NCBI RefSeq assembly: GCF_002941025.1
Contig: NZ_PTJS01000001.1
Location: 2,232,001 to 2,296,000, forward strand
Reading direction: 5' to 3'
DNA: 64,000 nucleotides
Source of the DNA: Streptomyces sp. QL37
Lineage (GTDB): Bacteria; Actinomycetota; Actinomycetes; Streptomycetales; Streptomycetaceae
Below the pieces are notes generated by a model. It was not told the DNA's origin and searched no databases. It saw nothing but the letters and a program-made list of their open reading frames with translations. Made by a program: the position numbers and the translations under genes. Of the stretch, positions 1-9,090 are shown piece by piece. Each line of letters begins with the position of its first letter. Within the stretch, counting starts at the first letter, position 1.

Positions 1-1
1 C

Positions 2-325
2 TCAACGGTGCTCGGCCCTCCGCCGCGGGACCTCGACGGCGAGGTACGCGCGCATCTGGCCTCGCTGTACGGCACGCCCACCGACGACTGGGAGCTGCTG
101 GCCTCCCATCACGACCCGGAGGCGGTCCCCGCCATGCCACCGCCGCACGACCCGCGCCGCCCGGTCCGGCTGCTCGCCGGGCTGTACGTCTGCGGCGACC
201 ACCGCGACACCAGCACGGTCCAGGGCGCGCTGCGCTCCGGCAGGCGCGCCGCCTCGGCGATCCTCGCGGACCTGGGGGTGCGCGGACAGGGGGCGGACGG
301 GACGGTGCTGCACGCCGCCGCGTAA
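2..325 (+). CDS. C-terminal end of an FAD-dependent oxidoreductase (amine oxidase type), partial
   Basis: The gene runs in from before the window; only the last 107 codons are present and they end in TAA. The visible tail contains GLYVCGDHRDTSTVQGALRS followed by a helix GRRAASAILADLG. This is the typical C-terminal FAD-contacting block of amine oxidase and phytoene desaturase-like flavoproteins, where GD contacts the ribityl chain and the following helix caps the cofactor. The substrate cannot be told from this piece. The neighbour on the minus strand converges on it only 9 bp downstream. I see no hairpin terminator in that gap. Confidence 0.7.
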   Translation, partial: STVLGPPPRDLDGEVRAHLASLYGTPTDDWELLASHHDPEAVPAMPPPHDPRRPVRLLAGLYVCGDHRDTSTVQGALRSGRRAASAILADLGVRGQGADGTVLHAAA

Positions 326-334
326 GCCCTTCGC

Positions 335-1978
335 TCAGCCCAGAGCCGCGACCCGGTCGCGGTATCCCCGCACGGCGACGGCGTCGCGGTACGGCTCCAG
401 GCGGCGCTCGAAGTCCCGTACGTACTCCGTCGCGCGCACCGACCGCATCTCCGCGGCCTGCTGGGCCGCCTCGGCGCCCAGCAGGCACGCCTGGTCCAGC
501 TCGCCGAGCCCGAGCCGGGCGGAGGCGAGCACCACCCGGCAGAACAGCCGGCTCCGGGCGTACGCCGGTGCCCGCAGCTGGAGCGACCGCTCGGCGTGCT
601 GGGCGGAGACGCGGTACTGCTGAAGATCGCGGTGGCAGTGGGCGAACTCGTCGGCGAGCTGGGCCTCGTCGAAGTGCCGGGCCCAGTGCGGCACGTCGTC
701 CCCGGGCCGGGAGATCCCCAGCGCGCGCTCCGCCCGCGCGAGCGCGGCGACGCAGGGCCTGGTCTCCCCGAGGACGCCGTGTCCGCGCGCCTCGACCGCG
801 TGCAGCAGGGCCATGACGACGGGCGGCGCGGAGGAGCCGATGCCCTGCTGGGCGACGCGTGCGAGCTGGACGGCTTCCCTGCCGTGCCCGAGATAGACCG
901 CCTGCCGGCTCATCGTGATCAGCACGTAGGCGCCGTACGCGCGGTCCCCGGCTGCCTGGGCGAGCCGCAGCGCCTGGACGAAGTAGCGCTGGGCGAGGCC
1001 GTGCGCCGCGATGTCGTACGAGGTCCATCCCGCGAGCCTGGTCAGATCGGCCGCGGCGGAGAACAGCCGGCGGCCCAGTGTCTCGCCGTAGCTCCCGCGG
1101 AGCATGGGCTCGGCCTCGTGCTCCAGGTACCGGACGAGGGCCTGCCTGGCGTGGCCGCCGCCGTAGGCGTTGTCCAGCGTGCGGAAGAGCTCGCCCACCG
1201 AGCGCAGGGCGGCGACGTCACCGCTGCCGACCCGCTGGCCTGCGCCGCGGTCGGTCTGCCGCTGGCGCGGGACGCCGAGGGCCGGTCTCCGCAGGGTCTC
1301 CAGCAGGGCCATGGAGCCGGCGCCCTCCAGACGCCCGGTGCCCCGGGAACGGCGTGCGGCCCGGGCGCCGTTGGCCACCGCCCCGCACGCCGTTCCCGGG
1401 GCACCGGGCGTCTGGAGGGCGCCGGCTCCATGGCCCTGCTGGAGACCCTGCGGAGACCGGCCCTCGGCGGGCGTACGCGGGGCCGGCAGGCCCGTGGCGC
1501 CGTTCGCGCGCTCCAGGGGTTCGCCCCGGCCGACCCATTCGTCGGCACGGCCGATCAGCCAGTCCCTGCTGGGCACGACCAGACCGGCGGGGGTGAACGC
1601 GATCTTGCGCAGCTCCCCATGGCTGCCCGAGTCCTTGCGCCACAGCCCGCTGACGATGTCGACGGCCTCGGCGGGCGTGGCCGCGAACTCCAGGCCGGCG
1701 TAGACGGGCGCACAGGCGTCCAGGCCCAGGTCCTGCGCGGAGAGCCGGCGTCCCAGCCGTCTGGTGAAGACCTCTGCGATCAGCGCGGGGGTGGTTCCCC
1801 GGGGCTGCTGGCCACGCAGCCAGCGGGTCACCGAGGTCTTGTCGTATCGCAGATCGAGCCCGTGTTCGAGGCCGAGCTGGTCCACCCGGCGGGCCAGGCC
1901 CGCATGGGAGAACCCGGCCTCCGCGATGAGGGCAGCGAGCCGCCGGTTCGGGGTGCGCTGCGGAGGTCGTTCCGACAT
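335..1978 (-). CDS. Large XRE-like HTH transcriptional regulator with C-terminal TPR-like helices, interrupted by a palindrome
   Basis: This is a 547-residue cytoplasmic protein. Residues 8-60 look like a helix-turn-helix region (NRRLAALIAEAGFSHAGLAR, then TSVTRWLRGQQPRG), the layout of the Streptomyces NsdA/BldB-neighbourhood regulators, which have an N-terminal HTH and a helical repeat tail. Residues 250-540 are alpha-helical and TPR-like. ATG start with an AGGAGA box 12 nt upstream. The odd part is residues 170-236. They are encoded by both arms of an 87-bp perfect inverted repeat, so the protein reads one arm and then its reverse complement (AEGRSPQGLQQGH... and ...GSMALLETLRRPALG). The frame stays open, but at least one arm is unlikely to be ancestral protein sequence. 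The gene may be functional with an altered linker, damaged, or an assembly artefact. Targets are unknown. Confidence 0.7.
   Translation of the reverse strand: MSERPPQRTPNRRLAALIAEAGFSHAGLARRVDQLGLEHGLDLRYDKTSVTRWLRGQQPRGTTPALIAEVFTRRLGRRLSAQDLGLDACAPVYAGLEFAATPAEAVDIVSGLWRKDSGSHGELRKIAFTPAGLVVPSRDWLIGRADEWVGRGEPLERANGATGLPAPRTPAEGRSPQGLQQGHGAGALQTPGAPGTACGAVANGARAARRSRGTGRLEGAGSMALLETLRRPALGVPRQRQTDRGAGQRVGSGDVAALRSVGELFRTLDNAYGGGHARQALVRYLEHEAEPMLRGSYGETLGRRLFSAAADLTRLAGWTSYDIAAHGLAQRYFVQALRLAQAAGDRAYGAYVLITMSRQAVYLGHGREAVQLARVAQQGIGSSAPPVVMALLHAVEARGHGVLGETRPCVAALARAERALGISRPGDDVPHWARHFDEAQLADEFAHCHRDLQQYRVSAQHAERSLQLRAPAYARSRLFCRVVLASARLGLGELDQACLLGAEAAQQAAEMRSVRATEYVRDFERRLEPYRDAVAVRGYRDRVAALG
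1273..1469. repeat. Perfect 87-bp inverted repeat with a 23-nt spacer inside the regulator gene
   Basis: Bases 1273-1359 are the exact reverse complement of 1383-1469; bases 1360-1382 form the spacer. I checked the arms base by base and found no mismatch. The arms lie wholly inside the coding sequence of the minus-strand regulator. A transcript would fold into a very stable hairpin that ribosomes would have to unwind. Confidence 0.9.
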
Positions 1979-2288
1979 CAGCTGTAAGGTCTCCTGCCTT
2001 CGGCGGCTGGCGGGCAGCCCTTACGGGCTCCCCCACGAGTGGGAGCGGGCGAGCCCGTTATGGAACGGCGCGAATTTAACTGCCCCGGCGGCGGCTCCAA
2101 CGGCCTTCGCTCCACGTTCATCCGATCGTGTGAGGATTAATGGATCGCTGACGGGAAGCGCCCGTCCGTAACCTGCCGGACCCCGTGTTCGGGTGCGGTC
2201 GTACAGTGGCTCAGGGCGCACACGGATGGTGACGTGACTCCGGGGACACCCCCCGGCCCTCCGGCACCGCGAGTAGGGAGGCACCCGA
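1979..2288. promoter_or_regulatory. Divergent intergenic region between the HTH regulator and lipB
   Basis: There is no gene in these 310 bases. Near the regulator side there is a nested inverted repeat: ACGGGCT at 2023-2029 pairs with AGCCCGT at 2052-2058, and CCCAC/GTGGG at 2032-2043 pair inside it. It would form a stem in the 5' leader of the regulator transcript. A TACAGT hexamer in the GTCGTACAGTGGCT stretch near 2215 is a possible -10 box for lipB. Neither role is proven by sequence. Confidence 0.3.
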
Positions 2289-3098
2289 GTGAGTGAGCTG
2301 CGGTTCGTCCGTCTGGGATTCGGCGAGGAGCGGGTCGACTACCAGGAGGCCTGGCAGAAGCAGCGCGAGGTGCACGCCGCGAGGTTCGAGGACACGGTCC
2401 CCGACACCTGCCTGCTCCTCGAGCATCCGTCCGTCTACACGGCGGGGCGGCGCACGACGGAGAGCGAGCGCCCGCTCGACGGCACCCCGGTCATCGATGT
2501 CGACCGCGGCGGGAAGATCACCTGGCACGGCCCGGGACAGCTCATCGGCTACCCGATCCTCAAGCTCCCCCGCCCCGTGGACGTCGTGGCGCACGTCCGC
2601 CGCCTGGAGGACGCCCTGATCCGCACGGCCGCCGAGTTCGGCGTGGAGACCAGCCGGGTCGAGGGCCGCAGCGGTGTCTGGGTCCTCGGCGACCCGGTCG
2701 AGGACCGCCCCTCGCTCGGCGGGCTCTCCCTCGACTTCGACCCCCGGCTGCACGACGAGGAGTTCGACCCGCGGCTGAACGGCCCCGAGTACGCGCCCTC
2801 GAACGCCGGGCAGCGCCGCGAGGACCGCAAGCTGGCCGCGATCGGCATCCGGGTCGCCAAGGGCGTCACCATGCACGGCTTCTCCCTGAACGTGAACCCG
2901 GACAACACCTCGTTCGACCGGATCGTGCCCTGCGGGATCCGGGACGCGGGCGTGACCTCGCTCTCGTACGAACTGGGCCGCGAGATCACCATCGACGACG
3001 TCCTCCCGGTCGCCGAGAGGCACCTCAGGGACGTCCTGGAGAACGCGGAGCTCGCACCCCGCGTGGTCGCGCCGAAGGAGCCGGCCGTCCCGGCGTAG
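2289..3098 (+). CDS. lipB: Octanoyl-[acyl-carrier-protein]:protein N-octanoyltransferase LipB
   Basis: LipB transfers octanoyl groups from acyl carrier protein to lipoyl domains of 2-oxoacid dehydrogenases and the glycine cleavage H protein, the first step of lipoate synthesis. The 269-residue product has GRRTT and the [18 protein letters not shown] block (residues 73-90), the catalytic lysine at 181 (RKLAAIGIR) and the acyl-thioester cysteine at 215 (IVPCGI). A charged stretch at about 136-178 (VEDRPSLGG...[12 protein letters not shown]) lengthens it relative to the 213-residue E. coli enzyme. GTG start with GGGAGG upstream. lipA follows after 111 bp on the same strand, so the two lipoylation steps are encoded together. 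Confidence 0.97.
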   Translation: MSELRFVRLGFGEERVDYQEAWQKQREVHAARFEDTVPDTCLLLEHPSVYTAGRRTTESERPLDGTPVIDVDRGGKITWHGPGQLIGYPILKLPRPVDVVAHVRRLEDALIRTAAEFGVETSRVEGRSGVWVLGDPVEDRPSLGGLSLDFDPRLHDEEFDPRLNGPEYAPSNAGQRREDRKLAAIGIRVAKGVTMHGFSLNVNPDNTSFDRIVPCGIRDAGVTSLSYELGREITIDDVLPVAERHLRDVLENAELAPRVVAPKEPAVPA

Positions 3099-3209
3099 GG
3101 AATAGGCCCCGTCGGCCACAGGTTGGCCAGACGCAAGGCCGTTCTAACCACGGGCGTACCCTGGTGTTCGCCGAAGAATCCAATGCAGCGAAAGCAAAGG
3201 GGTGCCGGA

Positions 3210-4178
3210 GTGTCCGGTGTCGCACCCGACGGGCGCAAGATGCTGCGCCTGGAGGTCCGAAACAGCCAGACCCCCATCGAGCGCAAGCCCGAGTGGATCA
3301 AAACCCGGGCGAAGATGGGCCCCGAGTACACGAAGATGCAGGCGCTCGTGAAGGGCGAGGGTCTGCACACGGTGTGCCAGGAGGCCGGCTGTCCGAACAT
3401 CTACGAGTGCTGGGAGGACCGCGAGGCCACGTTCCTCATCGGCGGCGACCAGTGCACCCGGCGCTGCGACTTCTGCCAGATCGACACGGGGAAGCCGCAG
3501 GCGCTGGACCGTGACGAGCCCCGCCGCGTGGGCGAGTCCGTCGTGACGATGGACCTGAACTACGCCACGATCACCGGCGTCGCACGCGACGACCTGGAGG
3601 ACGGCGGCGCCTGGCTGTACGCGGAGACCGTGCGCCAGATCCACGCGCAGACCGCGGGGCGGGAGGCCGGCGCCACGAAGGTGGAGCTGCTCATCCCCGA
3701 CTTCAACGCGGAGCCCGCGCAGCTCGCCGAGGTCTTCTCCTCGCGCCCGCAGGTGCTCGCGCACAACGTCGAGACGGTGCCGCGGATCTTCAAGCGGATC
3801 CGGCCCGGCTTCCGTTACGAGCGCTCCCTGGACGTCATCACGCGGGCCCGCGAGGCGGGTCTGGTGACGAAGTCCAACCTGATCCTCGGCATGGGCGAGA
3901 CCCGCGAGGAAGTCAGCGAGGCGCTCCAGGACCTGTACGACGCGGGTTGCGAGCTCATCACGATCACGCAGTACCTCCGGCCCTCCGCGCGGCACCACCC
4001 GGTCGAGCGCTGGGTGAAGCCGCACGAGTTCGTGGAGCTGAAGGACGAGGCCGACGCGATCGGTTACTCGGGCGTCATGTCCGGACCGCTGGTGCGCTCG
4101 TCCTACCGCGCCGGACGCCTCTTCCAGCAGGCGATGGAGCGGCGCGGCGCGACCGCCGCGACCGCACCGGCCGTGTGA
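3210..4178 (+). CDS. lipA: Lipoyl synthase LipA (radical SAM)
   Basis: LipA inserts two sulfur atoms into protein-bound octanoyl groups and completes lipoate synthesis after LipB. Both iron-sulfur clusters are visible. The auxiliary cluster cysteines are at residues 56, 61 and 67 ([13 protein letters not shown]), and the radical SAM CX3CX2C is at 82, 86 and 89 (CTRRCDFC). The SSYRAG serine motif lies near the C-terminus. I chose the GTG at 3210 because AAAGGGG lies about 7 nt before it and the following [18 protein letters not shown] aligns with the usual start. The frame is open upstream to 3123 but that part is not family-like. Length 322 residues. A hairpin 40 bp downstream ends the transcript. 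Confidence 0.97.
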   Translation: MSGVAPDGRKMLRLEVRNSQTPIERKPEWIKTRAKMGPEYTKMQALVKGEGLHTVCQEAGCPNIYECWEDREATFLIGGDQCTRRCDFCQIDTGKPQALDRDEPRRVGESVVTMDLNYATITGVARDDLEDGGAWLYAETVRQIHAQTAGREAGATKVELLIPDFNAEPAQLAEVFSSRPQVLAHNVETVPRIFKRIRPGFRYERSLDVITRAREAGLVTKSNLILGMGETREEVSEALQDLYDAGCELITITQYLRPSARHHPVERWVKPHEFVELKDEADAIGYSGVMSGPLVRSSYRAGRLFQQAMERRGATAATAPAV

Positions 4179-4217
4179 ATCGGCGCACAAGCGGCTACTG
4201 AGCGGTAATGCCCGCGA

Positions 4218-4269
4218 CGACGCGGCCCGTACGTCCCCCGCAGGTGAGGGGCCCGTATGGGCCGCGTCG
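4218..4269 (+). terminator. Hairpin terminator after lipA
   Basis: A 15-bp stem pairs 4218-4232 with 4255-4269 with one G-U pair. The 22-nt loop has further C-rich/G-rich pairing. It begins 40 bp after the lipA stop. Confidence 0.6.
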
Positions 4270-4305
4270 GCGTGCGCGCCGCCGAAATCAGAGTTTCATT
4301 GGTGT

Positions 4306-4334
4306 TTGACCGACCGGTCATGCACTGGTAACAC
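4306..4334 (+). promoter_or_regulatory. Candidate vegetative promoter for the small gene at 4449
   Basis: TTGACC (4306-4311) and TAACAC (4329-4334) are separated by exactly 17 bp, a good match to the HrdB-type consensus. The predicted transcript start is near 4341, leaving a leader of about 108 nt before the ATG at 4449. Confidence 0.45.
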
Positions 4335-4448
4335 CGAGCAGTGACCCTAGGTACATACGCGGTGGCTCCCGCAGCCGCCGTCGTCATTGCTTCCCGCTAC
4401 TCAGTGCGCGCCGGGCGCGCGCATCCGCTCCGAGGGGGAACACCCACG

Positions 4449-4649
4449 ATGCACGCCGCACCGGTACGAGCCAATGCCATCCCGACCGTCGCCACCGCAC
4501 TCCGCGCCGTCGAGTCCCTGCTGATGAGCGGCGGCCAGCGCACCGCCCGCCGCAACGCCTGGACGGCGGTCCTCGAGGACCGCCGCAGGGCGCAGGACCG
4601 GGTCGAGGCGGAGCATGTGCTGAAGGCTGTGGCCGACCACCGTTCCTAG
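4449..4649 (+). CDS. Small conserved hypothetical protein (66 aa)
   Basis: The product is short, soluble and strongly basic and helical (TALRAVESLLMSGGQRTARR, then EDRRRAQDRVEAEHVLKAVA). It has no signal peptide, membrane segment or cysteine motif. The ATG is preceded by GAGGGGG 11 nt upstream. It lies between lipA and a conserved membrane protein gene that starts 30 bp downstream on the same strand, the same place a small hypothetical gene occupies in other Streptomyces. I do not recognise a function. The alternating charge in the second half suggests a helical protein-protein contact. Confidence 0.65.
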   Translation: MHAAPVRANAIPTVATALRAVESLLMSGGQRTARRNAWTAVLEDRRRAQDRVEAEHVLKAVADHRS

Positions 4650-4679
4650 GTCACTCCCGCGCCACGTAAACTTCCGTAC

Positions 4680-5387
4680 ATGGCGAGGAAGGCAAACACT
4701 GACGGCGCGGACAGCGCCGAGAACGCGGGGCGGCTCAAGCAGATCGCCCTGACCTACAAGATGACCAGGCGGTCGGACCCCAAGGTGGGTCTTGTCGTCG
4801 CGGGTGTGGGAATCGTCACCTTCGGTGTCCTCCTCGCCATCGGTTTCCTGATCGGTCACCCGGTCTACGCGGGCATCCTGGGCTTCGTCCTGGCCTTCCT
4901 CGCGATGGCGATCATCTTCGGACGGCGTGCCGAGCGTGCGGCCTTCGGTCAGATGGAGGGGCAGCCCGGCGCGGCCGCGGCGGTGCTGGACCGGGTCGGC
5001 CGTGGCTGGACCACGACCCCGGCCGTCGCGATGAACCGCAGCCAGGACGTCGTCCACCGGGCGGTCGGCAAGGCCGGCATCGTCCTGGTGGCCGAGGGCA
5101 ACCCGAACCGGGTGAAGAGCCTTCTGGCGGCCGAGAAGAAGCGCATGGCCCGCATCGTCGTGGACGTACCGGTGCACGACATCATCGTCGGTGACGGCGA
5201 GGGCCAGGTGCCTCTGAAGAAGGTGCGCACCACGATGCTGAAGCTTCCGCGGGTCCTGACCGGCCCGCAGGTGACCGCCGCCAATGACCGGCTCCGGGCG
5301 ATGGGCGACCTGATGAGCAACATGCCGCTGCCCAAGGGCCCGATGCCGAAGGGCATGCGGATGCCGCGCGGCGGAAAGATGCGCTGA
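4680..5387 (+). CDS. DUF4191 family membrane protein
   Basis: A 235-residue protein. An N-terminal basic segment is followed by two adjacent membrane helices (about residues 37-60 and 62-82: VGLVVAGVGIVTFGVLLAIG and GILGFVLAFLAMAIIFG). A cytosolic domain follows (VLVAEGNPNRVKSLLAAEKK) and then a Met/Gly/Pro/Lys-rich tail (PMPKGMRMPRGGKMR). This is the DUF4191 pattern found next to lipA and glnA in actinobacteria. Its biochemical role is unknown to me. The ATG start is 30 bp from the preceding small gene, so they may be co-transcribed. A strong hairpin follows immediately. Confidence 0.85.
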   Translation: MARKANTDGADSAENAGRLKQIALTYKMTRRSDPKVGLVVAGVGIVTFGVLLAIGFLIGHPVYAGILGFVLAFLAMAIIFGRRAERAAFGQMEGQPGAAAAVLDRVGRGWTTTPAVAMNRSQDVVHRAVGKAGIVLVAEGNPNRVKSLLAAEKKRMARIVVDVPVHDIIVGDGEGQVPLKKVRTTMLKLPRVLTGPQVTAANDRLRAMGDLMSNMPLPKGPMPKGMRMPRGGKMR

Positions 5388-5394
5388 CCCAGTA

Positions 5395-5453
5395 CGAACG
5401 CAGGAGAGCGGCCCCGGACGCGTACGTCGTCCGGGGCCGCTCTCCTGCGTTCG
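5395..5453. terminator. Bidirectional terminator between convergent genes
   Basis: A perfect 26-bp stem (5395-5420 with 5428-5453) and a 7-nt loop CGTACGT lie between the DUF4191 gene and the convergent RDD gene. Confidence 0.9.
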
Positions 5454-5486
5454 CGTCCTCTTCGTACGCGCTCGGGTCCGGGCGTC

Positions 5487-5954
5487 TCAGACGCGGACCT
5501 GGACGGCGCGGGCGAGCCGGTCGTGGAGGCCGCGGCTGTCGCGGTCCCAGACGATGGCCGGGATCACCAGGAGGAGCAGCACGCTCCGTACGACGACCCG
5601 CACGACACCGAGCCGTCCGCCGTCCTCGGCGATGACCCGCAGGCCCAGGATCCGCTTGCCGGGGGTGGAGCCGACGGTTCCGACCGTGAGGAAGCTCATG
5701 ACGAGGAACACGCCGAGCGCCCAGTTCCCCGCCGACTGCTGGTCACCACGAGCGAGCAGGCCGTATGCGATCACCATGCACACGGCCCAGTCGATGAAGA
5801 GGGCCCCGAAGCGGCGGCCCAGCGGGGCGATGGACCCGGGGCCTTCCTGGGGCAGACCGAGGCGCTCGCCCCGGTAACCGAAGTCGGCGCCCATCTCCTC
5901 GGCCGCCGCGCGCGGCCCCGAGAGCCACGATCCGATTGCTTGCCTGTTGTCCAC
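5487..5954 (-). CDS. RDD family membrane protein
   Basis: A 155-residue protein with a hydrophilic N-terminal part and three predicted membrane segments: [39 protein letters not shown] and [16 protein letters not shown]. The RDD signature residues are present: R and D in [10 protein letters not shown], and D in the final [21 protein letters not shown] is the usual loop between helices 2 and 3. I use the GTG at 5954 ([13 protein letters not shown]) because that is where family similarity begins; an upstream start at 6008 is also open. RDD proteins are proposed transporters or antiporters, but no substrate can be read here. It is divergent from glnA. Confidence 0.8.
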   Translation of the reverse strand: MDNRQAIGSWLSGPRAAAEEMGADFGYRGERLGLPQEGPGSIAPLGRRFGALFIDWAVCMVIAYGLLARGDQQSAGNWALGVFLVMSFLTVGTVGSTPGKRILGLRVIAEDGGRLGVVRVVVRSVLLLLVIPAIVWDRDSRGLHDRLARAVQVRV

Positions 5955-6039
5955 CCGTCCACGGTACTGCGCCCGTGTTTGCACCCGGCCGGGCGGGGCA
6001 CCGAACACGTCGCCGAGGTGCTGCCACCAGCCGCCCTGG

Positions 6040-6077
6040 TTAACTTGTGCGAAACAAATGGGTCATGCTGGAGAAAT
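6040..6077 (+). promoter_or_regulatory. GlnR operator of glnA
   Basis: Four pentamers have exact 6-bp spacers: TTAAC (6040-6044), GAAAC (6051-6055), GTCAT (6062-6066) and GAAAT (6073-6077). This is the a-b/a-b layout of Streptomyces GlnR boxes, lying 100 bp upstream of the glnA ATG. GlnR is the global nitrogen regulator of actinobacteria and activates glnA under nitrogen limitation. Confidence 0.85.
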
Positions 6078-6176
6078 CCCGTCTGCCTATGGTCGGGTCC
6101 AGCGTGTGCCACCGCACTGGCCACACAAACGAGCTGCAACCCCGCCCTTTCCCGGGTCGGGAGTAGGAGGAGTTGG

Positions 6177-7586
6177 ATGTTCCAGAACGCCGACGAAGTC
6201 CAGAAGTACATCGCCGACAACGACGTCAAGTTCGTCGACGTCCGGTTCTGCGACCTGCCGGGTGTGATGCAGCACTTCACGATCCCGGCGGCGTCCTTCG
6301 ACCCGGCCGAGGAACTGGCCTTCGACGGCTCGTCGATCCGCGGCTTCCAGGCCATCCACGAGTCGGACATGGCGCTCCGTGCGGACCTGTCCACGGCCCG
6401 TGTGGACCCGTTCCGCCGCGACAAGACGGTGAACGTCAACTTCTTCATCCACGACCCGATCACCGGCGAGCAGTACAGCCGTGACCCGCGGAACGTGGCC
6501 AAGAAGGCCGAGGCCTACCTCGCCTCGACCGGCATCGCCGACACCGCGTACTTCGGCCCCGAGGCGGAGTTCTACGTCTTCGACAACGTCCGCTTCCAGA
6601 CGTCGGCGAACGAGAGCTTCTACCACATCGACTCCGAGGCCGGCGCCTGGAACACCGGTGCGGTCGAGAACAACCGCGGTTACAAGGTCCGCTACAAGGG
6701 CGGCTACTTCCCGACGCCGCCGGTCGACCACTTCGCCGACCTGCGCGCCGAGATCTCCATGGAGCTGGACAAGAACGGCCTCCAGGTCGAGCGCCAGCAC
6801 CACGAGGTCGGCACCGCCGGCCAGGCCGAGATCAACTACAAGTTCAACACGCTGCTCGCCGCGGCCGACGACCTGATGCTCTTCAAGTACATCGTGAAGA
6901 ACGTCGCCTGGCGCAACGGCAAGACCGCGACCTTCATGCCGAAGCCGATCTTCGGTGACAACGGCTCGGGCATGCACGTCCACCAGTCCCTGTGGTCCGG
7001 CGGCTCCCCGCTCTTCTACGACGAGCAGGGCTACGCGGGCCTCTCGGACATGGCGCGCTACTACATCGGCGGCATCCTGAAGCACGCCCCGTCGCTGCTG
7101 GCCTTCACCAACCCGACGGTGAACTCCTACCACCGTCTGGTCCCGGGCTTCGAGGCGCCGGTCAACATGGTGTACTCGCAGCGCAACCGCTCCGCCGCGA
7201 TGCGCATCCCGATCACGGGCTCCAACCCGAAGGCGAAGCGCGTCGAGTTCCGCGCCCCCGACCCGTCCTCGAACCCGTACCTGGCGTTCTCGGCCCTGCT
7301 GATGGCCGGCCTGGACGGCGTCAAGAACAAGATCGAGCCCCCGGAGCCGATCGACAAGGACCTCTACGAGCTGGCCCCCGAGGAGCACGCGGGCGTCCAG
7401 CAGGTCCCGACCTCGCTCCCGGCGGTCCTCGACGCGCTCGAGGCCGACCACGAGTACCTCCAGGCCGGCGGCGTGTTCACGCCCGACCTGATCGAGACGT
7501 GGATCGACTACAAGCGCACCCACGAGATCGCCCCGATCCAGCTGCGCCCGCACCCGCACGAGTTCGAGCTGTACTTCGACCTCTAG
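6177..7586 (+). CDS. glnA: Glutamine synthetase type I (GSI-beta), GlnA
   Basis: GlnA makes glutamine from glutamate, ammonium and ATP, as a cytoplasmic dodecamer. The 469-residue protein shows the beta-Grasp signature FDGSSIRGF, the metal-binding block [10 protein letters not shown], the ATP-site segment [27 protein letters not shown] and the adenylylation loop [10 protein letters not shown]. The modified tyrosine is exactly residue 397, as in E. coli. That makes it a substrate for GlnE, whose gene lies 49 kb away in this window. The ATG at 6177 follows GTAGGAGGAG closely; the frame is open far upstream, but that part is the RDD gene antisense. It has a GlnR box upstream and a strong terminator downstream. 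Confidence 0.98.
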   Translation: MFQNADEVQKYIADNDVKFVDVRFCDLPGVMQHFTIPAASFDPAEELAFDGSSIRGFQAIHESDMALRADLSTARVDPFRRDKTVNVNFFIHDPITGEQYSRDPRNVAKKAEAYLASTGIADTAYFGPEAEFYVFDNVRFQTSANESFYHIDSEAGAWNTGAVENNRGYKVRYKGGYFPTPPVDHFADLRAEISMELDKNGLQVERQHHEVGTAGQAEINYKFNTLLAAADDLMLFKYIVKNVAWRNGKTATFMPKPIFGDNGSGMHVHQSLWSGGSPLFYDEQGYAGLSDMARYYIGGILKHAPSLLAFTNPTVNSYHRLVPGFEAPVNMVYSQRNRSAAMRIPITGSNPKAKRVEFRAPDPSSNPYLAFSALLMAGLDGVKNKIEPPEPIDKDLYELAPEEHAGVQQVPTSLPAVLDALEADHEYLQAGGVFTPDLIETWIDYKRTHEIAPIQLRPHPHEFELYFDL

Positions 7587-7608
7587 ACACACAGAGGTTC
7601 GCGGGAAC

Positions 7609-7656
7609 ACGGGCGAGGGCCGCCACCCCATGGTCGGGGTGGCGGCCCTCGCCCGT
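7609..7656. terminator. Terminator between glnA and the convergent flavoprotein gene
   Basis: A perfect 21-bp stem (7609-7629 with 7636-7656) with loop ATGGTC, 22 bp after the glnA stop. It ends 2 bp before the 3' end of the minus-strand gene, so it can serve both. Confidence 0.9.
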
Positions 7657-7658
7657 CG

Positions 7659-8987
7659 TCATGCCGGAAGGGCTCCAGGGGCCGGAGCGCAGCAGCCACC
7701 GCCGCCGCTCCGCCCTTCGGCGGGTTCGTCGAAGAGTCCTGCGCCACCGCACACTCCGGTCTCGGGGAGGGCGAGTTCGACGCGGTCGGCGGACCCGGTG
7801 TCTCCGGCGATGGCGGCGGTGACGGAACGGACCTGCTCGTAACCGGTCAGGGCCAGGAAGGTCGGGGCGCGGCCGTAGGACTTCATGCCGACCAGGTAGA
7901 GGCCCTGTTCGGGGTGGGACAGCTCGCGGTGGCCGTGGGGGTAGACGGTGCCGCAGGAGTGCTGGTTGGGGTCGATGAGGGGGGCGAGCTCCACCGGTGC
8001 CTGGAGGCGCTCGTCCAGGGCGAGGCGGAGCTCGGACAGGAACGACAGGTCGGGGCGCAGTCCGGTCAGGGCGATGACCTCGTCCACCGGGTCGAGGCGC
8101 CGGCCGTCCTCACCGGCCAGGACCAGGCGGCCGTCATCGGCCGGCTCGATGACCGCGGTGCGGAAGCCGGTGACGGCGTCGGCGTACCCGTCGTCGACGG
8201 CTGCCTTGGCAGCGAGGCCCAGGGCGCCGCGGGCGGGGAGCTGGTCCGCGCTGCCGCCGCCGAAGGTGGAGCCGTTGATGCCGCGGCGCAGGATCCACAC
8301 CGAGTGCGTACCGGGTACGTCCTTCGCCACGTCGGCGAGACCGGCCAGGGCGGTGAACGCGGAGGCTCCGGAGCCGATGACGGCGGTGCGCCTTCCCGCG
8401 TACCGGGCGCGGACGGCGGGGTCGCGCAGGTCGGGGACGCGGTAGGAGATACGGGCGGAGGCGGCGCGTTCGCCGAGGGCGGGGAGTCCGTCGGCGCCGG
8501 CCGGGCCCGGGGTGGACCAGGTGCCGGACGCGTCGATCACGGCCCGGCCGAGGATTCGCTCCTCGGCGCCGTCGGCACGCGTGAGGCGGACGGTGAAGGG
8601 CTGCTGCTCCCGCTCGGCGTCGACGATCCGGTCGCGGCCGAGGCGGGAGACTCCGGTGACGGCGGTGCCGTAGCGGACCCTGTCCCCGAGGGCGTCGGCG
8701 AGCGGCTGGAGGTACTGCTCGGCCCAGTCGCGCCCCGTCGGGTAGGTGCTCGCGTCGGGCCTGGACCAGCCGGTGGGCGCCAGGAGCTTCTCTGCGGCCG
8801 GGTCGGTGAGCTCGCCCCAGGTGGAGAAGAGCCGCACGTGCGACCAGCCGCGCACCGCGGTGGCCGCGGTGGGTCCGGCCTCCAGCACCAGCGGTTCGAT
8901 GCCGCGCTCCACGAGGTGCGCGGCGGCTGCCAGCCCGGTGGGACCGGCGCCGATGACGACGACCGGCAGGTCTGCTGTGGTGGTCAT
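7659..8987 (-). CDS. arsO: FAD/NADPH-dependent monooxygenase of the arsenic locus (ArsO-like)
   Basis: A 442-residue cytoplasmic flavoprotein. A first Rossmann fold starts at residue 8 (VVVIGAGPTGLAAAAHL), and a second NADPH-type fold follows at AVIGSGASAFTALA. LTGLRPDLSFL and YLVGMKSYGRAPTFLALTGY are typical of ArsO/MSOX-like flavoproteins. The C-terminus carries a cysteine-rich tail (VCGGAGLF and GGGGCCAPAP) like the ArsO proteins of Streptomyces ars operons. I chose the ATG at 8987 because the fold starts directly after it; the frame is open to 9068. It is divergent from an arsR gene and next to ACR3. Its role in arsenic metabolism is inferred from context. A general thioredoxin-reductase-like or disulfide role is possible. 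Confidence 0.75.
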   Translation of the reverse strand: MTTTADLPVVVIGAGPTGLAAAAHLVERGIEPLVLEAGPTAATAVRGWSHVRLFSTWGELTDPAAEKLLAPTGWSRPDASTYPTGRDWAEQYLQPLADALGDRVRYGTAVTGVSRLGRDRIVDAEREQQPFTVRLTRADGAEERILGRAVIDASGTWSTPGPAGADGLPALGERAASARISYRVPDLRDPAVRARYAGRRTAVIGSGASAFTALAGLADVAKDVPGTHSVWILRRGINGSTFGGGSADQLPARGALGLAAKAAVDDGYADAVTGFRTAVIEPADDGRLVLAGEDGRRLDPVDEVIALTGLRPDLSFLSELRLALDERLQAPVELAPLIDPNQHSCGTVYPHGHRELSHPEQGLYLVGMKSYGRAPTFLALTGYEQVRSVTAAIAGDTGSADRVELALPETGVCGGAGLFDEPAEGRSGGGGCCAPAPGALPA

Positions 8988-9090
8988 GTCGGTGATGCCC
9001 TCCAGGACGGGCGACCGCTCCCGGCCGCTGTTTCGACGGTTGTCTATATGAAGCCTGGCACTTTGCATCGACGGGTGTCAACATAGACGC

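Noticed and set aside
596..1987. Long open frame on the + strand opposite the HTH regulator
   Set aside because: It is antisense to the regulator with no family-like text or ribosome binding site. It is kept open by codon-position GC bias and the palindrome.
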